Assembly: GCA_002449845.1 (NCBI GenBank)
Contig: DJXW01000011.1
Coordinates: 1,375 to 65,374 of the forward strand
Direction: 5' to 3'
DNA length: 64,000 bases
From: Prevotella sp. UBA6994
GTDB taxonomy: Bacteria; Bacteroidota; Bacteroidia; Bacteroidales; Bacteroidaceae
A program made the translations under genes and the position numbers. Positions within the stretch are counted from its first letter, which is position 1; every line of letters starts with the position of its first letter. The notes under the pieces were generated by a model. That model saw only the letters and a program-made list of their open reading frames with translations, did not search any database and was not told where the DNA came from. Of the stretch, positions 18,542 to 27,100 are shown piece after piece.

Positions 18542-18933
18542 GGTTCTTTCTTTTCTTTGGTTAGTACAGGTGATGAAATATTCTCTTCGATGCTATACCA
18601 ATGTTGGATGAGTTCCGCACTTGACCTAATCCACCATGTCATGAACTTCTCCGTTCTGAAGAGTTTCAACTTTTCCTCTTCCGTTTTCTTTGAGAGAACA
18701 CTGGTTATTTTTATCAGGTCAGTCCTGGCATAGACAAGGGAGTTCAGGGCATCTACCTCTTCCTTGGTGAGTCGCTGGCGAGGATGATGCTTTAAGCCTG
18801 CTTCGGTCAGGTAGCGGTTCAGACTTATTCCACATTCCTTGGCAAGTGTTTTGAGCTGTGACCAGACTTCATCGGTACATCTGAAGGCATGTACCCTGGT
18901 CGGCGTTTTCTTTGTTATTTTCTTTTTCTTCAT
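18538..18933 (-). CDS. MobC-like relaxosome accessory protein
   Basis: A 131-residue basic protein from ATG 18933; an in-frame TTG at 18939 is less likely. A Lys-rich start leads to VHAFRCTDEVWSQLKTLAKE and a ribbon-helix-helix-like segment (ISLNRYLTEAGL), followed by the helical EEVDALNSLVYARTDLIKIT typical of MobC-type proteins. It would bind oriT next to the relaxase. It lies directly downstream of the proposed oriT and overlaps the relaxase start. Confidence 0.8.
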   Translation of the reverse strand: MKKKKITKKTPTRVHAFRCTDEVWSQLKTLAKECGISLNRYLTEAGLKHHPRQRLTKEEVDALNSLVYARTDLIKITSVLSKKTEEEKLKLFRTEKFMTWWIRSSAELIQHWYSIEENISSPVLTKEKKEP

Positions 18934-19223
18934 TGTCAATAACTTTTAATGAAAGGGATAAAATAATAACTGTTAGAAAGAAGGACACGGTCTGCGAGCC
19001 TGCGAGTAGCCCGAGAAACTTTTAGGAGTGCAACAACAGGGACACCTGTTTTGTACTACAAAAGGATTTCTCGAAAAGTCCCTCTAAAAAATCGGGACTT
19101 TTGACTCCAAAGTTCCCGTCAGGGCTTAGAGGTGCTTTGCTGCTTGTAAGGCATCCTGCATCGGCAAACTTCCCTTGGGATGGTTGGGTTGTGCAGGTCG
19201 CAGACCAGAGTCCTTCAAGGCTG
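18934..19223. other. oriT: Putative origin of transfer
   Basis: A 290-nt non-coding stretch directly upstream of the mobC-relaxase genes holds two perfect stem-loops: AACAGG-GACA-CCTGTT (19035-19050) and AAAAGTCCC-11 nt-GGGACTTTT (19074-19102). Position and hairpins fit an oriT of a Bacteroidales mobilizable element. The nick site cannot be assigned. Confidence 0.45.
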
Positions 19224-20060
19224 TCACTCGTTGCTATGGAAGCCATTAGGATTGGAATAGCCATTAGACTTCTGACTGTAGTCTCCATTGCTATCAGACG
19301 AGGTGCTGTTAGGATTTAGCGATTGTCCTTCTTGCTGTGCTGATGGCTCATCATTTCTTTTCCCTTCATTCTGACTACCATCGGCTTCTACATGCGAAGA
19401 AGGGATGTCAGCAGATTGAGGGGAAATGTTGTTCTGAGAAGAATCGGAAGTTCTTCCATCCGTAACAGATTTACCCACATTGCCACTATCATTAGATGGT
19501 GGTGATAGTTGGGACACATTGCTATCGGCAGGAGAAATCACACCCACGTTTCCTGCATCGGAATTGTTGCCATCTGAAACAGAAATTTCCTCGCCAATCT
19601 GCTTGTCATCCGACACATCAATAGTGAATACCCTTGCAGGTGGAACTTCCGCGGTGACGATTGCAGTGCCATCGGCATTCCTTCTTGTTGCGAAGGGATT
19701 CTTGACAAACATGCCATCCACATACCAGCCCGAAAAAGCATGAAGCGTATGGATGCGGTTATCTCCCACTTTCTGTGAAGAGGAAATCCCCAGAGCCTCC
19801 ATCGCCTCTATCAGTTTGGGAACCGTCTTGCGGTCTTTATCCCAGAGCTTGGCGAGTTGGGTATTGTCAACCATCACTTGGCCGGGCAAGATTTCAACAT
19901 GTTGAGTCTTGCTTATCTGTACCAGTTTCGTTTCGCGTTCAGCAAGTTCTACAAGAGACATGAAGCATTCCATGCGGTCAATCTTGTACTTCTTGCTGCG
20001 GAGATACTTCATCTGTTCCTCGGACAGAATGAAGCAGTAATGAATTATATGCTCGTTCAT
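19224..20060 (-). CDS. Winged-helix protein with low-complexity tail
   Basis: A 278-residue protein. The N-terminal part (about 1-130) looks like a winged-helix DNA-binding domain: QVMVDNTQLAKLWDKDRKTV then LIEAMEALGISSS and a wing (NRIHTLHAFSGWY). From about 165 to the end it is a Ser/Asn/Asp/Gln-rich tail, probably disordered. Proteins of this form recur beside excisionase and mobilization genes in Bacteroidales elements, where they may act in replication, excision or control of the element; I cannot say which. It lies 12 nt after the excisionase-like gene. Confidence 0.6.
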   Translation of the reverse strand: MNEHIIHYCFILSEEQMKYLRSKKYKIDRMECFMSLVELAERETKLVQISKTQHVEILPGQVMVDNTQLAKLWDKDRKTVPKLIEAMEALGISSSQKVGDNRIHTLHAFSGWYVDGMFVKNPFATRRNADGTAIVTAEVPPARVFTIDVSDDKQIGEEISVSDGNNSDAGNVGVISPADSNVSQLSPPSNDSGNVGKSVTDGRTSDSSQNNISPQSADIPSSHVEADGSQNEGKRNDEPSAQQEGQSLNPNSTSSDSNGDYSQKSNGYSNPNGFHSNE

Positions 20061-20072
20061 AATTGCTTGATT

Positions 20073-20510
20073 TTAGATTTTATCCCCGTCAAAAGGTTTT
20101 GCAATAGGTTGACTTCGTTGAGCTGAACCTTCATCGTTCCAACTGGACTTGTTTGGCTTGCGCTTGTGCGATGCAAGGATGGCAGCGTTCTGTTCCTCAT
20201 CCGTCAGAGGAATGGGATTCTTGCGGTTCGCTTCAAGCCACTTGTCAATCTCATCAAGGTAGATGACCCATCGCTTGCCTGGCTTGGAGCCGGGGATTTC
20301 CCTGTTTGCGAGTTTCTGATAGATGGTCGCAAGGGGAATGTTGGTGTACTCGGCAACCTGCTCTGGCGTGACAGGGCGGTGTCTGTTCTCTCTCTGCTGA
20401 GTTGGTCTGTTCTGAAGGTTCAGCAGTAACGCCTTCATGCCCGATACTTCATCCCGAAGTTCGGCGATGACCTGCGGAAGGTCATTGAACGTAATTTGAT
20501 CTTTTATCAT
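20073..20510 (-). CDS. Excisionase-like helix-turn-helix protein
   Basis: A 145-residue protein from ATG 20510 (MIKDQITFNDLPQV). The frame extends to 20579, but the promoter element at 20543-20550 lies inside that extension, so the inner start is chosen. A short coiled coil (about 10-35) precedes a MerR/excisionase-type HTH (VTPEQVAEYTNIPLATIYQ, then GSKPGKRWVIYLDEIDKWL). This fold acts as recombination directionality factor or regulator in integrative elements. It is first in a likely operon with the winged-helix gene. Confidence 0.75.
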   Translation of the reverse strand: MIKDQITFNDLPQVIAELRDEVSGMKALLLNLQNRPTQQRENRHRPVTPEQVAEYTNIPLATIYQKLANREIPGSKPGKRWVIYLDEIDKWLEANRKNPIPLTDEEQNAAILASHKRKPNKSSWNDEGSAQRSQPIAKPFDGDKI

Positions 20511-20542
20511 TTGACAACACGATCCTTTTGTGGAATCGTGCT

Positions 20543-20550
20543 GCAAAGGA
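20543..20550 (-). promoter_or_regulatory. -7 element of the excisionase operon
   Basis: On the - strand TTCCTTTG followed by CAGCACGATT. It is one base off TAnnTTTG, and the bases after it match those after the -7 element at 21828-21835. Confidence 0.45.
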
Positions 20551-20608
20551 ACCTCGTTACGAATCAGAGGGCAAGCCACTGCTTTATAACTGGTGCGTCA
20601 CGAAACAA

Positions 20609-20620
20609 TCACGCAGTTGA
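20609..20620 (+). repeat. 12-nt element motif TCACGCAGTTGA
   Basis: Identical to a copy at 23375-23386 beside the integrase promoter; an inverted 10-nt match is at 23316-23325. It sits upstream of the excisionase-like gene, so it may be a shared regulator or recombinase-arm site. Confidence 0.55.
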
Positions 20621-20831
20621 GCCTTCTTTTTGGCTGTTATTTGTGGATAAAACGAGATTTTGATGCGGATTTTGACAACATCGAACATGTAAGTATAATG
20701 AATGACAATTGAGATTACGGCTGTTTTTGGGGGTAAAAGGGCATAGGCACATCGGGACCACACCAAGTTCGGTTTCTGATGTGGTTCCAATATGTGATGT
20801 TTATGTATTGATATAGGAGAGGTGAGAAAGT

Positions 20832-21785
20832 TTATCTTCTGTCTTTCTCTACGCCCAGTTGTGAAGGGATATGGAATAACAATCCGTCTTCTCCCTGGAT
20901 GTCACAATGTATCTGGTCGCTGTTGGATGTGACTGTCAGGTTCCTGAGTGTGCTATGCGACAATGGCTCTCCACTGGCTGTTACACACAAAGAAGCAAAA
21001 CGACGCTCGATATAACAGGCGCAATCGTCGTTGCTGTAAACCTTGCCTTTGCCAAGTCCCAATCTCGTTGCAATGCTCCAGACCAGATGGCGGACATCGA
21101 AGCTGCTCAGCTTGGTCTTGTATCTCTTCCACTCAACTTCAGGGCGGTAGTTGTGGTCCATGGCAAATCTCAAAAGATCTGTACAGAACTCGTCCATGTC
21201 TTCCTCATAGACGAAAGGAGACATTATGTATAGAAGGTATTCATGAATGGTGTCCAGTTTCTTCTTCTGGCTTTCTGCCTGACTTTGGTAGAAGTCATCA
21301 ATACCTTGCTGGTAGGTTGAACTGGCATGGTTTTCTTTTGTGAGTTCTTCAGTCTCTGCTACACATACATCTTCAACAACCTCAGCCTCGCTTATCTCTT
21401 CAATAGTTTCCACTTTGCAAATGGTATCAATGTTTTCAGACTCGTTGATAATAGGCATTGCCTCCAAAAGAAAAACAGGTTTCTGTGCCGTTGATTCATT
21501 TGTTGCAGTTTGATTATTGCAAGCATGAGTTTTGGTTTTCCTCGTCTGTGCTATTCCAACAAAAGCATACTGCACAGCCATGTACATTGACCATAGGATT
21601 ATTACAATCATCAAGTAGATGATAGATACAGGAACGATGCCATCGGGAAGATTTGAGTCAGCCCACTGGCTTAGTGGAATTGAAAGAAGAAGTACTGCAA
21701 CTCCCGGCAGTATTCTTGTGGAGATCCATTCGAGTCGGATGGATGCCTCACGTGAAGTGATTGAAGATGGTGAATCTATTTTCAT
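20832..21785 (-). CDS. Element-encoded membrane protein of unknown function
   Basis: A 317-residue protein from ATG 21785. Two transmembrane helices (about 27-42 and 53-75) form a hairpin near the N-terminus, followed by a long acidic Glu/Thr-rich linker (about 95-160) and a compact C-terminal domain. That domain includes SFDVRHLVWSIATRLGLGKG and YSNDDCACYIERRF. I do not recognise the family. It has its own promoter (21828-21835) and lies between the integrase and excisionase genes. It may serve mobilization or host interaction; this is not supported by any motif. Confidence 0.6.
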   Translation of the reverse strand: MKIDSPSSITSREASIRLEWISTRILPGVAVLLLSIPLSQWADSNLPDGIVPVSIIYLMIVIILWSMYMAVQYAFVGIAQTRKTKTHACNNQTATNESTAQKPVFLLEAMPIINESENIDTICKVETIEEISEAEVVEDVCVAETEELTKENHASSTYQQGIDDFYQSQAESQKKKLDTIHEYLLYIMSPFVYEEDMDEFCTDLLRFAMDHNYRPEVEWKRYKTKLSSFDVRHLVWSIATRLGLGKGKVYSNDDCACYIERRFASLCVTASGEPLSHSTLRNLTVTSNSDQIHCDIQGEDGLLFHIPSQLGVEKDRR

Positions 21786-21827
21786 TGTCAATATGTATTA
21801 TTGTTCGTTATTTCAGAAATCGTGCTG

Positions 21828-21835
21828 CAAAGTTA
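21828..21835 (-). promoter_or_regulatory. -7 element TAACTTTG
   Basis: - strand TAACTTTG followed by CAGCACGATTTC, 43 nt upstream of the membrane-protein start. No good -33 TTTG at 20-nt distance. Confidence 0.5.
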
Positions 21836-22089
21836 AGAAGAATTTTGTACATGACGTATATCCTTTCCGACTGTAGGCCAGAGATTTATGTTTATTTGTG
21901 AATCATACTTGAAGTGAGTATGATTTTCATACTCGCCATTTTCATCCTCTTTCGCAGTTGTTTGATTGCTTGACAAAGGTATAACGAAAAATGAGAGCCA
22001 ATTCTGTTGGTTCTCATTTTTCCATGTTTGTGACCTGAAAATAGTATCTTTGGTTTCATTTCTCGAAGAAATAGAACCAACAAATAGGT

Positions 22090-23253
22090 TTATCCCTGCC
22101 CGACGACTTTCAGTTGCGGAGTAATCTTTGGCTTCAGCGTGATGCGGTTGACGCTCTCGCGCTTGCTCTCATCAGCCATGTTCGCATAGATCTGAGTGGT
22201 TTCCACGTTCTTGTGACCCAACATGTGCTGGACAGTGTAGATACCCGTACCTGCATCAACCTGCAAGGAGCCGAAGGTATGACGGGCACAGTGGAAGGTG
22301 ATGTGCTTGGTGATGCCCGCTGCTTTCAGCCAGTTCTTCATGGTGGTGCCCGTCATTTTGTCCTTGAAGTCGGAGAATACTTTTGCATCTGGTTCATGTT
22401 CTCCATCGTAGAAGCCGATTAGTTCAAGAGCCTCTTCGCTGACCGGGTTGTTCACAAGCTGCTGAGTCTTCTGCATACGCACAGTGATATACATGCCTCC
22501 ATCTCCGTATGGCTGAATCTTCTTCCACGTCAATGCCTTGACGTCGCTCTTTCTGAGTCCAGTGAGGCAGGAGAAGAGGAATGCTTTCTTCAACACTGGT
22601 TCCTTGCAGTCGGTGTTGGCAAGCTTTACGAGTTCCGGCTGTGAGAGGTGTTCCTTCTCCGTAGGGATGGTGTCAATCCTGTCAAGGAAGCCATTGGGAT
22701 TCTCCTTGATCTTGTGGTCACGGTAGGCTGTGTGGAGAACGGCACGGAAGGTTGACCAGTAGCCTGCAATGGTGTTGGTGTGCAGCCTCTGCTTCTTGTG
22801 GATGGTCTGTGGGGCAGTATAAAGGTACTCCTTGAACCTGTTGCACAGGTCAACGTCTATCTCGCCAAAGGTGCATTTCCCTTCGCAGAAGACTTCGAAA
22901 TGCTTATAGACGTTCTGCCACTTGGTGTTCCTGGCATCGGCCTTCTTCTTGAACCATGCGAGGAAGTTTCCTTTCTCCTTCTCTCGGTCGAAGAAATCGT
23001 AGCGTTCGTTCACGATACTCTCATAGCGTCGGCAGCGCAGTGCCTCGGCTTTCTCCGTCATGCGCTCGTTGTAGTCACGCTCGCGCTGGTTCTTGGGCTT
23101 GGCAAAGATGTAGATGCCAAGTGACTCATGTCGCTGTACCTTCATGGTTGACTCATCCCTGTAGCCGGGGTAGTAGTCAAGGTAGAAGCTCAGTTGCGTA
23201 CCTTTCTTTATCTTACGTGTACGCAGGGTTACTGTCTTGCAAATGTTACTCAT
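22090..23253 (-). CDS. int: Tyrosine site-specific integrase
   Basis: A 387-residue tyrosine recombinase. It has an N-terminal arm-binding domain (about 10-90, LSFYLDYYPGYRDESTMKVQ), a SAM-like core-binding domain (about 100-190) and a catalytic domain with R233 (TGLRKSD), H321-xx-R324 (HCARHTFGS), H347 (MLGHKNVET) and nucleophile Y356 (TQIYANM). All expected catalytic residues are present, so it should be active. It integrates and excises the surrounding element. It is monocistronic, with its own promoter at 23310-23341 flanked by inverted copies of the TCACGCAGTT motif. Confidence 0.95.
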   Translation of the reverse strand: MSNICKTVTLRTRKIKKGTQLSFYLDYYPGYRDESTMKVQRHESLGIYIFAKPKNQRERDYNERMTEKAEALRCRRYESIVNERYDFFDREKEKGNFLAWFKKKADARNTKWQNVYKHFEVFCEGKCTFGEIDVDLCNRFKEYLYTAPQTIHKKQRLHTNTIAGYWSTFRAVLHTAYRDHKIKENPNGFLDRIDTIPTEKEHLSQPELVKLANTDCKEPVLKKAFLFSCLTGLRKSDVKALTWKKIQPYGDGGMYITVRMQKTQQLVNNPVSEEALELIGFYDGEHEPDAKVFSDFKDKMTGTTMKNWLKAAGITKHITFHCARHTFGSLQVDAGTGIYTVQHMLGHKNVETTQIYANMADESKRESVNRITLKPKITPQLKVVGQG

Positions 23254-23309
23254 ACTTGTATGAAATTTGTTTTGTTAATAATCGAAGGCTATGCGTCTCA
23301 TAGCGAGTG

Positions 23310-23341
23310 CAAAGTAACTGCGTGATGAAAGTGTGACCAAA
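23310..23341 (-). promoter_or_regulatory. Integrase promoter
   Basis: - strand TTTG (23338-23341), 20-nt spacer, then TTACTTTG (23310-23317), one base from TAnnTTTG. The -33/-7 spacing is exact, and an inverted motif (23316-23325) overlaps the -7 region. Confidence 0.6.
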
Positions 23342-23386
23342 GCACCTTTTCATCATTCGTGGATAATTATACTTTCACGCAGTTGA
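23316..23386. repeat. Inverted TCACGCAGTT sites at the integrase promoter
   Basis: AACTGCGTGA at 23316-23325 and TCACGCAGTTGA at 23375-23386 are inverted with respect to each other, about 50 nt apart, and bracket the -33 region. The similarity extends outward (TGAAAGT / ACTTTCA). They are likely operators or integrase arm sites. Confidence 0.6.
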
Positions 23387-23402
23387 TGCTTATTATTGGC
23401 CA

Positions 23403-24377
23403 TTATTGGAGCCTGTAAGCCCCGAATTGTGCCAGTCTGCTTGCCATTATTCGGTCTAGTTCCTCTTTGACGATGAGGTTCTGCACTCCGACTTTCACCT
23501 TCGTGAGGTTGTTTGTCTTGACGATAACACAGATGTTGCTCTTGGTCATGCCGTATTTCTCGGCAGCTTCGGCGGTGGTGTAATAGTCATCACTCGCCTT
23601 CAGGTCGGGACGGAAGATGTCATCAAGATGTATCTTTGAATAATAGGTCTTGCCATATTCTCGCTTGGTGGGAATCTGGCGGCGGTAGGCTTGGGTGCGC
23701 AGGGATTCCTTGGTCGTGGAATAGAGTGTTTCTGCCTCATCCGTTGTCAACCATTCTGTCAAGGCTTCAATCTCAGCGGAAACTCCGAAGAGTGCATCCA
23801 TGTGCTTTCGGCTATAGTAGTTCTTACCTGCAATCTTACACATAGGTATGTTGTTTCTCTTGGCTGAAACATAGAGCCAAGACTTCTTTACCTTGTAGAT
23901 AGCCATAACGTCCTCGCCAGAGATATAGTCAAGTGGTTCTGATGACCGCATATCAATTTCACGTATGTGTTTATTGACTTTTCTCGACGAAAGGGAAGAA
24001 GAAGTTTTGCACGGTTTGTTAGTTGGAGTGCCAGGCAACACCCTATGATAAGGATTTCCTGCAAGCATCTGCTCGATGTCTGCCTTGCGGACGAATGCCA
24101 TCCGGCTGCTGATTCGTGATGCAGGTAGCTTCCCCTCGTTTACCAATTTGTAAACGTACTGGCGGGAACACCCCATGAGGATGGCAGCCTTGGAGAATGT
24201 AAGATACTCCTGGCTGGCGATGTCTATAACAGGCTGGACAGCCTTCAAAAATTCCTGTTGCCTCTTCTTGCGCTGAGCCTTTGCCGCCTCGGCGCAATGT
24301 TCCGAACAATACCTCTGCGAACCGCTGTTACAAGTGAACTCCTTTCCACAGAAGGCGCATTTTCTTGTCTTTCTCAT
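23403..24377 (-). CDS. Zinc-ribbon protein with three excisionase-type HTH domains
   Basis: A 324-residue protein. The N-terminal zinc ribbon has C7-xx-C10 and C24-xxx-C28. Three helix-turn-helix units of the excisionase class follow: about 58-105 (LTFSKAAILMGCSRQYVYKL), about 150-195 (ISGEDVMAIYKVKKSWLYVS) and about 265-310 (YTTAEAAEKYGMTKSNICVI), with a fourth weaker one around 205-245. Proteins with this serial HTH design accompany integrases in Bacteroidales elements and probably regulate or direct excision. It has a strong own promoter (24626-24657) and a long leader carrying TTGTCAAC repeats. Confidence 0.75.
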   Translation of the reverse strand: MRKTRKCAFCGKEFTCNSGSQRYCSEHCAEAAKAQRKKRQQEFLKAVQPVIDIASQEYLTFSKAAILMGCSRQYVYKLVNEGKLPASRISSRMAFVRKADIEQMLAGNPYHRVLPGTPTNKPCKTSSSLSSRKVNKHIREIDMRSSEPLDYISGEDVMAIYKVKKSWLYVSAKRNNIPMCKIAGKNYYSRKHMDALFGVSAEIEALTEWLTTDEAETLYSTTKESLRTQAYRRQIPTKREYGKTYYSKIHLDDIFRPDLKASDDYYTTAEAAEKYGMTKSNICVIVKTNNLTKVKVGVQNLIVKEELDRIMASRLAQFGAYRLQ

Positions 24378-24439
24378 TTGACTCCTTTTTATGTGGTTTT
24401 ACAATCAATTTCTTGCAAACCGCCACGGAGTGAACTTTC

Positions 24440-24566
24440 GTCAATCATTGACACCCATTGTCAACTCATTCCACGATGTCACGTTCTTCAAATGAGGTTA
24501 CTTCCTTGCTCCTTTCCCTCTCGTTCATCAGTCAATCGTTGTCCACTCTTGTCAACCTTTGTCAAC
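24440..24566. repeat. TTGTCAAC repeat cluster
   Basis: TTGTCAAC occurs at 24458-24465, 24549-24556 and 24559-24566, the last two in a 10-bp period. GTCAAT-C-ATTGAC at 24440-24452 is a perfect palindrome of a related sequence. They lie in the leader of the multi-HTH gene near the outer edge of the element and suit binding sites for an integrase arm domain or for the multi-HTH protein. Confidence 0.55.
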
Positions 24567-24625
24567 CCTGTCCACGAGATGGCAAAATAAAAGCCCTCAA
24601 AATTCTCCGCGGTAGAAATGCGTTG

Positions 24626-24657
24626 CAAAGGTAAGCGGATTTTTGAGAACCACCAAA
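24626..24657 (-). promoter_or_regulatory. Promoter of the multi-HTH gene
   Basis: - strand TTTG (24654-24657), exactly 20 nt, TACCTTTG (24626-24633). Full match to the Bacteroidales consensus; it gives a leader of about 240 nt. Confidence 0.75.
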
Positions 24658-24739
24658 AAGCAAGTCCGAAGTGTTAAAATCTAAAAGTAGTTGATATACA
24701 ACGGTTTATCTCTATGTGTTTTTCGTTGTTTATTGTTGT

Positions 24740-27100
24740 TTAGAGGTCTCTAAATACAGCTAGATTCGAACTAAAATATAGAGTAACAAAATCAACTGGA
24801 AGATTTATACTTTTTAGGCTTGTACAGCCCTCAAATGCTCCTCCTTGAATCTCAGACACATTTTTGGGAATGATGACAGACATAAGACTAGAACAACCTT
24901 TGAAAGTTTTAGCACCGATACATGTGACACTTTTGGATATATTCACTGATTTCAAAGATGAACATCCTTCGAATACACCTGTATCATTTATATATTCACA
25001 TTGCATGTTATCTTCCCAATTCAAAATAAACCCACCAATTTTCCCTATACTTGAAGGAATATCAATGGATTTCAAATGACAACAACCATGAAATGCACCG
25101 ACTTCTATACTAGTAACAGTATTGGGAAGAGTAAGAGAGACGATACCCTCTCCCCCACAGAATACATATTTTTTTATAGTGGTCATATCGTCTGGTATTT
25201 GTATCTTTGTAATTTCTTGTTTGTCAAGAATTAATCGATGAGCATAACTGAGAGGATTGGCTGACATATCTCCGAAATCAATTTCCATCCATGATCGCAA
25301 ATTAGAAATATGAACTTCTTTTAAATTGTCACAACCTAAAAATGCAAATTTATCAATACTTTTTACACTTTCTGGTATAGTAACAGATACAAGATTCGAA
25401 CAACCATTAAATGCTCCAAGTTCATCTCTCCCTTGCCATGTTACGACACTTGCTTCATTACAAGATCCAGTGGGACCATAAGAAGAATAGCCACCTCCTA
25501 TTGACACGACATTTTGGGGGATGACAATCGAAGAAAGGGATTTACAATCATAAAATGTCCATCCTGGTATATCAGTTAATCCAGTAAAAAACTTTAATTC
25601 ATCAAATGAAGTGATTTCTGTTTTTAGGAAAGGACTCTTATAAACTGATACAACACCAGAATCAGAAGTACCTATATCAGCAATTGATTCCACATTAGCA
25701 GCTTCTGTTAAGCTTAAAACCCCATCTCCATTTGTATCCCAATTAGAAACGCAAATTTCTCCGACTTTCTCGTCTTTAAAATATATGATGTCTGTTGAAT
25801 CTATCAAATCTTTAAAGTCTTTCCAAAAATTTGCAAACATATATTTCTCCTTGCTCCCCTCAAGAACTGACAATGATACATTTGCACGATTTGGGAAAGT
25901 CGATGAAAAAATCTGAGCAGGTTCAGTATTATATACTATTACATTATTTAAGCTACAGCCAGCAAAGGCGTAATCACCTATGTATACCGTCCCTTTTGGA
26001 ATCTTTATATTTTTAAGTGTTTTACAACCATAAAAAGAGTATTGCCCAATTTTTTGTATGTTTCGAGGGAAATGAAATGTTTGTAAATCAGCCATATTTG
26101 CAAAACAATAATCCCCCAAGACATTATTTTCAGAATAATAGTTATTACCATTTTCATCCGTATAGTAAGGATAAGAGTTTGCAACAATAACCACATCAGT
26201 TAAATCAAGTTGACGCAATAGTGGCATTCTATCACGTATGACTTGAATGTCATACCCATTAATTGTCCCAGCCAACTTTAAAGAAATTATATGAGAAAGA
26301 TGTTTTTCTCCAATTATAGAACTGATTGCAGATGTTTTTTCCTTGGCATGAACAGTAATATCATAAAAAGTTTCTCCCTCAATAGCAAAAATCTGACTCC
26401 CTATTAATCCCCATGTATAATCTTTTTTATATGAATCTAAAAGTGAAGCAGGTACATAAATTTTACAATCAGAAGAAAAAGCATCTACAAACATCTCTCC
26501 ATTCCAATAATCAGTGTACCAATATTCTAAATTCGGGATACTTGAAGATGGAATAATTACTTTGAGGCAATTTCCAAATGCTTTTCTGCCAATGTAAATA
26601 ATACTATTGGAAAGAGTAATTGAAGTCAAGCTTTCACATCCATCAAAAGCATTGTCTCTTATGGATGATACACTATCAGGAATGTTTATAGATGTAAGTT
26701 CTCTACAATTATAAAATGCATAATAACCAATTTCTGTTATAGTTGGCGGTAATGATATTGATGTTAAACCACTGTCTCCATAAAAAGCACAACTTCCAAT
26801 TGCTTTTACTGTATATCCGTTTATCTGTGAAGGAATTTCTATTTTACCGTTTAATGAATCATTAGTTGAATAAGCCGAATCAGCTGATTCTATAAAAGTA
26901 TCTGAATCAAAAAGGCCAACGGAAACATTTTTTTCCATCTCATTTATTACTGTAAATATCATATTGACCGAATCATTTCCATTCAGTGGAACATAAGCAG
27001 TAAAAGAATCTCCATCTTTATAATCCATTTTTGTTGATGATGCCCAAATTTCAAAGGGAACTAACATGGCAAACAACATTATTAAAATCTTCTCTTTCAT
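24740..27100 (-). CDS. BspA-like leucine-rich repeat surface protein
   Basis: A 786-residue secreted protein with a signal peptide (1-20). Two blocks of Treponema/BspA-type LRR_5 repeats are visible (units like AFYNCRELTSINIPDSVSSI and CSSLMSVIIPKNVSEI), separated near residue 440 by a short segment with an EF-hand/dockerin-like loop (NWDTNGDGVLSLTEAANV). Members are surface adhesins or binding proteins. The protein stops abruptly after a repeat (SINLPVDFVTLYF...FRDL) without a recognisable C-terminal sorting domain, and it ends close to the edge of the mobile element, so truncation by insertion is possible. It has its own promoter and a ~290-nt leader. Confidence 0.85.
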   Translation of the reverse strand: MKEKILIMLFAMLVPFEIWASSTKMDYKDGDSFTAYVPLNGNDSVNMIFTVINEMEKNVSVGLFDSDTFIESADSAYSTNDSLNGKIEIPSQINGYTVKAIGSCAFYGDSGLTSISLPPTITEIGYYAFYNCRELTSINIPDSVSSIRDNAFDGCESLTSITLSNSIIYIGRKAFGNCLKVIIPSSSIPNLEYWYTDYWNGEMFVDAFSSDCKIYVPASLLDSYKKDYTWGLIGSQIFAIEGETFYDITVHAKEKTSAISSIIGEKHLSHIISLKLAGTINGYDIQVIRDRMPLLRQLDLTDVVIVANSYPYYTDENGNNYYSENNVLGDYCFANMADLQTFHFPRNIQKIGQYSFYGCKTLKNIKIPKGTVYIGDYAFAGCSLNNVIVYNTEPAQIFSSTFPNRANVSLSVLEGSKEKYMFANFWKDFKDLIDSTDIIYFKDEKVGEICVSNWDTNGDGVLSLTEAANVESIADIGTSDSGVVSVYKSPFLKTEITSFDELKFFTGLTDIPGWTFYDCKSLSSIVIPQNVVSIGGGYSSYGPTGSCNEASVVTWQGRDELGAFNGCSNLVSVTIPESVKSIDKFAFLGCDNLKEVHISNLRSWMEIDFGDMSANPLSYAHRLILDKQEITKIQIPDDMTTIKKYVFCGGEGIVSLTLPNTVTSIEVGAFHGCCHLKSIDIPSSIGKIGGFILNWEDNMQCEYINDTGVFEGCSSLKSVNISKSVTCIGAKTFKGCSSLMSVIIPKNVSEIQGGAFEGCTSLKSINLPVDFVTLYFSSNLAVFRDL

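Larger units (their letters stand above)
16678..24657 (-). mobile_element. Integrative mobilizable element
   Basis: A continuous - strand block contains a relaxase, a MobC-like protein, a putative oriT, an excisionase-like protein, a tyrosine integrase and a multi-HTH regulator. No type IV secretion genes are present, so transfer would need a helper conjugative element. The limits given are the outermost genes and promoter, not proven ends; I could not find a convincing direct repeat marking attL/attR. Confidence 0.75.

Noticed and set aside
19022..19288. 88-codon - strand frame over the putative oriT
   Set aside because: Overlaps the end of the winged-helix gene in another frame and the oriT hairpins; not protein-like.
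21892..22083. 63-codon - strand frame upstream of the membrane-protein gene's promoter
   Set aside because: No family resemblance, odd composition and no promoter or coupling; judged to be chance.
24458..24566. TTGTCAAC repeats as plasmid iterons
   Set aside because: No replication initiator gene is recognisable beside them, and the number and regularity are low; a regulator or arm-site role fits better.
16514..24732. Short direct repeat CGTTGTTT at both sides as element ends (att)
   Set aside because: Only 8 nt match in AT-rich DNA, no more than expected by chance.
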